NCBI GenBank assembly: GCA_019671005.1 | Contig: CM033747.1 | Coordinates: 22,843,188 to 22,907,187 of the forward strand | Length of the DNA stretch: 64,000 nt | DNA from: Hibiscus mutabilis | Taxonomy: Eukaryota > Streptophyta > Magnoliopsida > Malvales > Malvaceae | Direction: 5' to 3' | Part shown: positions 56,771-64,000 of the stretch, in pieces | Layout: each line of letters opens with the position of its first letter | How positions within the stretch are numbered: the first letter of the stretch is position 1 | Notes under the pieces: generated by a model | What the model saw: the letters and a program-made list of their open reading frames with translations, nothing else | What the model was told of the DNA's origin: nothing | Database searches by the model: none | Position numbers and translations under genes: made by a program

Positions 56771-57810
56771 TCCTCTTGACTAAAAATCAAATATGGTAGA
56801 GCATGGGTAGAGGCATCCGCCTGATGCGATGTTGTTCCATCTCCTTAAGTAGCCAACCCTTGCGGGGGCCTAGGGGTGTTAGCGACAAAAATATGGGAAT
56901 ACGAGAGGTATTCAATGTATTGACTAGGGTTTTCAATGGATCATTTTCCTCGCAGGTCTTCACACTTTCTTGAGTCTTATCAACTTAGATAATTCTTTCA
57001 TCATGTCTTGTTGGGATTTGATTATGGTGTCCCTCAAAAAATCTCGATAAAAATATGTCGGGTAATACCAAATTAAGTGTCTTAAAAAATAACTTCAGAT
57101 CAATGTCAGAACCTCATGTAGTCCTCCTCTTTCTTGAGACACCTCTCATCCATTATGAAAGATTTCTAATCGGGACAACCAACTTTGAATCAACACCTTT
57201 ATGTCATGCGATGTAAATGTAACAAAAAACGAAAAAAAATGAGATAACAAAACAAAAGAATATAAATCAGTGTCAAATAAAATAAATAATAATAATGTGA
57301 GAAATAAAAAACATAAAGCATAAAAAGATACAACCCTATCCGTATGCCATCTAATTCTCTTAGGTTATCAGCATGGCTCTAAGTAGGGAGGGCTTCTTTG
57401 TTCGCTAAATGCAGGTTTAGTACTAAAAAGGTACCCGAACTGTCCTCCTTGTCCCCTACTAAGGGTAACAAGGCCCCCGATCATAACCCATTATAGGCTC
57501 CTTTCAACCGGGTTCAATTCAGGGGACCCATTCACTATGTCCATACGGGGAAATAACATTCCCACGAAAACATAGGCTACTTGAGCCCCGAAGGTACTTG
57601 CTAGGCCCATACGAAGGAACAATATCTTCAAAAAAGCACTAGCTTTTTCCTCTGCTTAAACGGACGAGATTATATGCCAAATTTTAATACGTTAAAATAA
57701 ACTCGTATTTATAAACAATTATTAATTTAATTGTCACTTTAACTCGCAACTTTCGATATTAATTCGAATGGTAATCAATTTTAGGCATGACTCTCCTTTT
57801 TGTAAAAAAT
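56771..57810 (-). other. Element C leader region
   Basis: No intact gene. 57380-57660 matches the leaders of A and B, with the hairpin at 57447-57473. The segment nearer gag (56780-57370) is AT-rich and has no coiled-coil frame that I could recover. Confidence 0.6.
57447..57473 (-). promoter_or_regulatory. Conserved leader hairpin (element C)
   Basis: On the - strand ccttgt...acaagg forms the outer stem with an inner ccc/ggg around ttagta. Compared with element A, the fifth and sixth stem pairs differ on both sides and still match. Confidence 0.6.
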
Positions 57811-57813
57811 TGA

Positions 57814-57831
57814 TCCCCAGCAGAGTCGTCA
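57814..57831 (-). other. Primer-binding site, tRNA-Arg type (element C)
   Basis: On the - strand tgacgactctgctgggga, two transitions from the consensus used by A and B. It lies three bases from the LTR end. Confidence 0.85.
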
Positions 57832-57834
57832 TAC

Positions 57835-58778
57835 TGTAGCGACGTTTTAAAAATCGAAGTTTGACTCACTTTTTACTAAAAACATTGATTGGGGGGATTT
57901 CTTTAAAATCTTATTTTTGAAAATAAAATTGGAGTCGCCATCGATCACTTAGGTTAGGTAGACTAGACACCAAAAATAACCGGAGATTTTTGCTTTTTTG
58001 GGTTCGGGAGTCAGTTACGTGTGGGGAAGATATCGCACCCCCACCACACCCAAACTTGGTACCAAATCGATTACCATTTTTATTAATAGCAGATTTTGCG
58101 ATTTGTAGTAACAATTGAATTAAAATTTGGTTATACATACGAGTAAATTTTAATGTCTCGTTATTCGAGAATAAACAAAAACCACCACCACTACGCCTGG
58201 TACTAACCAAGTTTACTCTCAAATAAAAGGGCACCATATTAATAGTTTATATCCCGGATGCAACATATTAGCATGGCATGATATAAAAATACGAAACGAG
58301 ATAACAAGACAGTTACAACAATAAATTAAATAAGGAAATTAAAGGTCACTTAGTTAGCCAAATTAAATATGCCATGAATAATACGGATCATACCCCGTTG
58401 CGGGTCACCGTAAGGCCGTAGGTGAATCGTGATCCTCAACAATATTAAATAAACAATATATATAAGCAAATATAAAACTATTTCATGTGTATTCATATAA
58501 TAATATGAAGCATGGTAACGTAAATATATATACATATACACAAGCATAACATACGGAAATATAACATATAGTAATTATATAGCTATAACATACATAATAT
58601 ATAATCACAATAATGAGAAGAGGCGCTTAATTGTATAAAACAAGAAATTGAAAGACAAAGCCATAAACCGAAAGTAACATGCGAAGCAGAAATCAACATA
58701 TGGACTGAAATTAAACGAATACAAGAACAAGTGCTGGAAATGTAAAAGCAGAAAGATCAAAGGGGATAAAAAGGGTGA
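57835..58778 (-). repeat. Element C 5' LTR, 3' portion
   Basis: Ends aaaacgtcgctaca on the - strand next to the PBS. It shares the gggttcgggagtcagttac and ggagtcgcca blocks with A and B. It is interrupted at 58778 by the Tekay-like LTR T4, and the rest lies beyond the window. Confidence 0.75.
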
Positions 58779-61700
58779 TGTAATGCCCTGAATTTGGGCC
58801 TAGTTGTTAGATGGATCGGTTAGACAGTTCGGGAGAACCGGTTAGACAATTCGAGTTAGTTTAGGGAATTAAATCTTATAAAATTATTTTGGCTAAAATA
58901 AAATATGGAAAATGCTAGAAAATATTCAATTAATATTATAAGAGTTCTGGTAAATTCAATTTGAAGAAAATAAATTGAATTTTAGGACATTTTGGTCCGG
59001 TGACTAAAACGTAAAGTTTTCAAAACTGTTTTCGTGACTAAATCGTAAAAGGGTCAAAACATAGAATCTTTAAGGAGCTAATTAACCAAACTTTTCCATC
59101 AGATTTTTTCCTTAATTTAGGCTATTTTAAAAAGGTTTTAATTGGTTTTATTATTAAAATAAAATAGAATTTAATAAAAGGGTTTTTAATTTCACAAATC
59201 ATTTTCTTACGTAACTACTTTTCTTCCAACTTTTTCTCTCAACTTTATCAGCAGCCAAAATATGATTTTCACTCCAAAATTCTCGGGAATCAATTCCATT
59301 TGATTTCTTTTTTGTTTTCTAATTGATTTCTTTAATTCCTATTGCAATATCTATTTGGATTTCAACCAATCTATGCCAATTAAGGGAGAAATCAACAATT
59401 AGAGGTGATTTTCATTTCTCTCATCTAGTTAAAGGTTCTTTAATGAAATTCTCAAGTTCTTGATCCTTTACAACTGATTTATATTATGGAAGTATGATTT
59501 AAACATAGATTTGGTAATTAAATTGAGTTTTGATGTGGAAATTTGATTAACACTGTTTTGGATTTGTTTTGTATTTAATCTAACTGATTTAGATCCCTTA
59601 TAAGATGTATTTTAATGTTGTTAGAAGATTTTAATTAAAGAAAATCTGAAATTATGAGAATTGCTAATTTTCTAGGTTGTAGATGAAGTGATCTTGGTGT
59701 TGAAGTGTTGCTGGAGGTATAAGGACGTGGTGACGATGTTTTTGGATGTTAATTGATGTTTTTGAGATGTTGAATTCAATAGGTTTTGACTGAGCTTTGT
59801 TTAGATGAAGTTTAGTGATGATTTCGGTTGTTTTAGAAAGATGTTTGATGGTTTTTAGTGAGGTGAAGTTGTGTTTATTGATTGCTAGAAATTAGAGAAG
59901 CAAGGATGTGTTATAATCTTCTATTTTTGTTTGGGTAAAGCAGGGGAGTTGAATCCTTTAGCTTTTGGAGAAGTTGCGGAAGCTTCAGAAACTTGATTCT
60001 TGCATCGGCAAGGGAGCTTTGGATTGTTGATGAGTGAAAATGCATTTTTCTACTTTTAAAAGGTTTGAAGCTGATTATTGGGAGTTTAGAATAAGTTTGA
60101 AACACTTATCTAAGCTCGAAAGTAAGTATTGGTTGAGCTCTCTCTCGTTTTTGGTTTTGCAAAATACAATCTCGTGTACATAGTTTTAGAATTGATTACT
60201 TACTATTATATGCATGTTTTAGAAATAAAAGATGATGCAAAAGACTATACATGATGATATTTGATCATAGCAAATGATTTATGAAAGTATTTGAGAATGC
60301 TAGAATACATGGTTTAATGTATTGGAAAATGACTTGAACTGATGCATATGAAAAACAATAAGTTAATGATGTTTTTATTGAGTATATTGGCAAGTGACTG
60401 AGATAAATTGTTATCAGATATAGTTGGATAGCTATAGATTTTAAAATGCACTATAATAAGTCGTCTCATGTGTGTCAAGGGGTCAAGAGTGTGCCATGCT
60501 CCGCCATGAGAACCGCAGAGGTCGAGGGGTCAAGAGTGTGCCAATTCTCCCACTGATGGACTTATACGTTATAACCGTTGAGGGCTGCTCTGGTTCGAGG
60601 ACGTATAAGAAGTGGTCAAATGAACCACTTGGGAAATTCGTGTATCCAATGTGTTTTATAAAATAGAGTGAAACTTGGTTTTGAGTAACTTGAATGCCAA
60701 TATATGAGATGATGTACCATGAGAAATTGATTATGTTTATATAATATGGTTTATAAATGAGATTCTCTTTAAGCTTGCTATTTAGAGATTTGGCTTATGA
60801 AGCTTAAAATGAGGTTTATGATAGAAACCCATGATACATATGCTGCAATTAATTTAAATGTGCATATTTGAAGATATTATAGAAGCATGATATGTTTTGC
60901 CATGAAACTTATTCATTTGGTTTGATTTAAAATAAATTTAGATGTATTGATGAGTTTTTTTGAGATTCCCTCACTAAGCTTATAGCTTACAGTCTCCTTT
61001 CTCATCAATGTAGAGAAATATACTTCTTAGGACAGCAAGTACGTAAGAGGAGATCCAAGGATTGAGACATTTTCAAAGTATGCTTTTATAAGTATTAAGT
61101 AGTAATAAGAGGCAATATGACTAAGTTGTATTTGGGAGGTTTAGTTTGGATACTCCTTGTTTGTACAAGTTATGTTTGATGTTTTAGACTTGCATGATGC
61201 TCAATGTTTGGTTTTGAAGGGTTGGGGAACATTATGCATGCTTGGGCAGAAATCATGCCTATAGGAGTTTGTTTGGATTTGGTATGTTGTGTATAATCTT
61301 CTACCATGTTGGTATGTCTCAGGAATTGATGTTTGTGATGATGTATGATGATTGGAATGAATTAGATTGAACCAAAGTGTCATATGTTAGACCAAGAGGT
61401 CATTACAGGTCTGTCCGTACCGGTATGGGTCCTTAGGGATCGATACGCAGGAACCTATCTCGGCTCAATCTGGGTAAAATTGCCTTGGCGTACCGATACG
61501 CATAGAGACCATATTTGTACGAATAGCTGAGATTTTGGGTTTGGTTTCGGTACACGGGCAACCGTACCGGTACGCCTTTTGGCTATTAGAATTTTACATT
61601 TTTGAATATTACTTACCAGTATCGATACACTTTAGGATCGTATCAGTACGCCTTTGATAATTATATTGTATCGATACGGTGAGCATGTGTATTGATACAC

Positions 61701-62123
61701 TGTTAGTTAATTCTGTTGGAATGCTTGTTAAAGTTTGATTCTTTGTAATTTAGTCCTTGTTCCTTGATCATGCAATTAAATGTGTTTGGATGATTGTTTA
61801 AAGTTAGAATTTATCCTAAATGTATAAAATGTGACTAATTAAGGATTGGTGACTCTAATTTCAAGAAAGACCTCTAAATTATCAAAAATTACGCTTGAGT
61901 CCTTATAAGACAAAGTCGTACAATTGGATGTCAAATTGACGCCCGATTGAGTTGTAATTTTCACCATAATTACCATGATCACCATATGACTTAAATATTC
62001 ATTTAGAAAAGATAAAAGAAAAATGGACTACTTTTCAAGTAATTCTTCTGGGTTTGTCTTGGCAAACCCTAATGTAGCTCACTTGGTTTGGTCTTGCGAC
62101 TAGACCGAGTCAAGGGGGTTATA
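58779..62123 (+). repeat. Tekay-like 5' LTR of element T4
   Basis: 3345 bp from tgtaatgccctgaatttggg to gtcaagggggttata, followed by a tRNA-iMet PBS. It carries two copies of aggggtcaagagtgtgcca (60475-60555) and a cluster of gtaccgatac-type motifs (61410-61710). T6 (25893-26098) is a fragment of the same LTR family. No gene seen inside. Confidence 0.85.
61410..61710. repeat. Cluster of gtaccgatac motifs in T4 LTR
   Basis: About ten matches or near matches to GTAYCGRTAC (for example cgtaccggtat 61412, cgtaccgatacg 61490, cgtaccggtacg 61562, gtatcgatac 61618 and 61670) in 300 bp. Confidence 0.75.
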
Positions 62124-62128
62124 TTTGT

Positions 62129-62140
62129 TGGTATTAGAGC
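62129..62140 (+). other. Primer-binding site, tRNA-iMet type (T4)
   Basis: tggtattagagc, one transition from tggtatcagagc, five bases after the LTR end. Confidence 0.85.
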
Positions 62141-62395
62141 TAGGTTATGACTGTTAGGAGGTGGGTTATGGTTGTTTGATATATTGTTGATGTATGATTC
62201 TGTTTATTGTTATGCACGGTGCTTAATTTGTGCGTTTATGATTGAATTATGATATGATGGGATGTTTAGCTTGAGGACGCACTGCCTTATTACTACTAGT
62301 GTTAAATGATTTTGTTTTTAAACATGAGCAACTTAGATTCTTGCTACAAGCTGGTCTAATGGTATTGTTTTATTGCATTATCATGTTTTAAACTC

Positions 62396-63120
62396 ATGTT
62401 TTTGCGAATGGGATCGAAACGAGAGATGAGAGCTTATATGGGGAGTGTTGTGGATAGACAAGATGATGAGTTGCCTCCTCATCCACTGATTCCTCATGTT
62501 GGTGCTGGAGTTGAGGATGGTACGCCTCAGGTACTGCAAGAACCTATTTTTGGTGATATGACATCATTAATCCAAGCGATGATTGGAGCTTTTTTAGGTA
62601 GCCATGGCTGGGGTACAAATACATGTATTAGTGCATGTAGCTGTTAATACCGATCTTTCGTTGGAGCGTTTATGAAGCTTGGATGGTACCGAGTTTAGGG
62701 GTTTGGCTCCAAAAGCATATGAGAAATGGTTTGCTAGCACGAAGAGGATCCTTGGCTAGATAGAGTGTACGGATGTCTGCAAGTTGGGTTGTATCGTGTC
62801 GTTGCTGCAAGATGATGCTTATAGTTGATGGACGAATACTATCGCGGGTATGACACATGCTGATGTTACGTGGGAGTTCTTCTGTGCTGCTTTTCGAAAA
62901 AAGTATCTGGGATCTTATTATCAAGATGAAAAAAAGGGAGTTCATGGCTTTGGAACAGGGGAACATGTCTATTTTCGAGTATGAGATCCAATTTGCTAGG
63001 TTGAGCTAGTATGCTCCTAAGCTGGTTCCTGATGAACGTCAGTGATGCGATTTGTTTTGTTATGGGCTGGTGGAGGTAAAAACGTATATGTTGGCTACAA
63101 ATAGAGTTTAATGTCCTAAT
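62396..63120 (+). pseudogene. gag: Tekay-like gag (T4)
   Basis: The N-terminal open 83 codons (MGSKREMRAYMGSVVDRQDDELPP...) are followed in broken frames by the Retrotrans_gag core: EKWFASTKRILG, TNTIAGMTHADVTWEFF, then FRKKYLGSYYQDEKK. Next comes REFMALEQGNMSIFEYEIQF in a shifted frame, and YAPKLVPDERQ. This would form the capsid. Several codons that should be W are TAG or TGA, and there are frameshifts, so it is inactive. It follows its PBS by about 250 bp, as expected. Confidence 0.8.
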
Positions 63121-63570
63121 TTTCTGAGCTAAGGATATAGAACAAAATTTGGGATTGTCTTCTCGATCATGGAGTTTTTTTTAGGAGAAGAGGAATACTG
63201 AGTTAGATGTTGGCAGAGATTGATACAAGAAGTATAGAAACAAAAGATACAGTCTGGATGAAAGACGTAGAGGGAATAGTGTTGAGCGTGAACAGCTTAT
63301 TCAAAATACCTTTGCACGAACACCTAAGTGTGGGAGATGTAGTAGACATGATACGGGGAGTGTTGGGGTACTCTTTGTACTTGTTGGAACTATGGCTCAT
63401 AAGATCACATCCGGCGTGATTGTCTGCAGTTAGACAGGGAAGGTCAGGCCCCTGCACCTGCTGTTGTGGTACAGAGAGGCTGTAGGCGTGGTAGTGGGCA
63501 TTTTAGTGTTGAAAGGATGGACAAAGGACATTGGCTTATACTGTAGTTGTTCAACTAGAGGGTGGTAGAC
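63121..63570 (+). pseudogene. Tekay-like gag C-terminal and knuckle region (T4)
   Basis: A degraded stretch between capsid and protease. KCGRCSRHDT and a later CS-containing piece may be remnants of a CCHC knuckle, but the motif is not intact. No other feature is recognisable. Confidence 0.45.
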
Positions 63571-64000
63571 CAGTAAGGGTTTCAGCGCATCGTGTGGGCC
63601 GGAACAAATCTAATGTGATTGTAGGTACATTTACTTTATAATCCATACCATTGCTTTATTTAATAGATTTTGGGTCTACGCATTCATACATATTGCACGA
63701 ACATGCATGCTGGCTTGATATGTCTGTAGAGGAGTTAGATGTTGGTATGCGGGTAACCAGTTCCTTTGGTGAGATGGCAGTAGCTAAGAGGTTGTTTAGG
63801 AGGTGTCCTTTAATGGTTCAAAGGCACCTGTTTGCGACTAACCTGATAGAGTTATTGTTTCACGGTTTTGATATGATTTTATGGATGGATTGGTTGTCAG
63901 AGCATAGAGTTGTAGTTGATATTGAGACCAAGCGAATTTCACCGAAACTTGTAGAGGATTACAAAGTTGTGGTTGTGGGCGAGAATATTAAATTCTTGTC
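63571..64000 (+). pseudogene. Tekay-like aspartic protease (T4), 5' part
   Basis: The retropepsin domain of a Ty3/gypsy polyprotein: VSAHRVGRNKSNVIVGTFTL, a TAA, then LIDFGSTHSYILHEHA, where the usual D-S-G-S-T active site is D-F-G-S-T. It continues FGEMAVAKRLFRRCPL and ELLFHGFDMILWMDWLSEHRVVVD, the C-terminal motif with W replacing G in ILGMDWL, and ends VVVVGENIKFLS at the window edge. It is open after the one stop. The RT should follow beyond the window. Confidence 0.82.

Overview
This window is plant nuclear DNA made almost entirely of nested, decayed and rearranged LTR retrotransposons. I found no convincing host gene, tRNA, rRNA or CRISPR array. A plant source is shown by Tat/Ogre-like, Athila-like and Tekay-like Ty3/gypsy elements, a Ty1/copia gag of the UBN2 type, and primer-binding sites matching plant tRNA-Arg, tRNA-Asp and initiator tRNA-Met. 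I cannot name the species. Most coding regions carry frameshifts and TAG/TGA stops, so they are annotated as pseudogenes.

Layout, left to right. (1) Element A, a Tat/Ogre-like gag-only element, enters with its 5' LTR (1-679), tRNA-Arg PBS, leader, a coiled-coil ORF and the first part of gag (to 3640). (2) An Athila-like element (3641-14885, TSD atatg) sits inside A's gag. It is internally inverted: its gag C-terminus and pol lie on the + strand (4223-8680), its gag N-terminus, tRNA-Asp PBS and intact LTR on the - strand (12157-14885). A 2.64-kb near-identical inverted repeat (9525-12160 / 13946-16591) is part of this rearrangement. (3) A's gag resumes at 14886-15370, and A's internal DNA ends at 16381. 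There the 3' LTR of a second Tat-like gag-only element, B, begins (16382-17589, - strand). (4) From 17994 to 41070 the DNA appears inverted as one 23-kb block. It holds an Athila-2 LTR, a Tekay-like relic (19147-23922), LTR fragments, A's 3' LTR and 3' region (26099-32159), and B's 5' LTR and body (32160-41070). Undoing the inversion on paper reunites the two ends of B's target duplication (gaagt), B's 3' repeat array, and A's body. (5) 41071-47965: a second Tekay-like relic with its LTR, abutted by an opposing LTR fragment. (6) 48202-51960: a Ty1/copia gag-only element. (7) 51961-58778: element C, a third Tat/Ogre-like gag-only element, on the - strand. (8) 58779-64000: a Tekay-like element with 3.3-kb LTR, PBS, gag and the start of the protease, running off the window.

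Elements A, B and C share a PBS, a leader hairpin, gag, and a 3' region full of tandem repeats, but none shows protease, RT, RNase H or integrase. They would have to use enzymes supplied by an autonomous relative. The most novel signal is an array of about 20-nt hairpins just upstream of the polypurine tract in all three. The stems survive by compensatory and U.G changes that pair in the element's sense RNA, while the loop sequence differs between families. A leader hairpin near 350 nt past the PBS behaves similarly. These look like conserved RNA structures of the non-autonomous elements.
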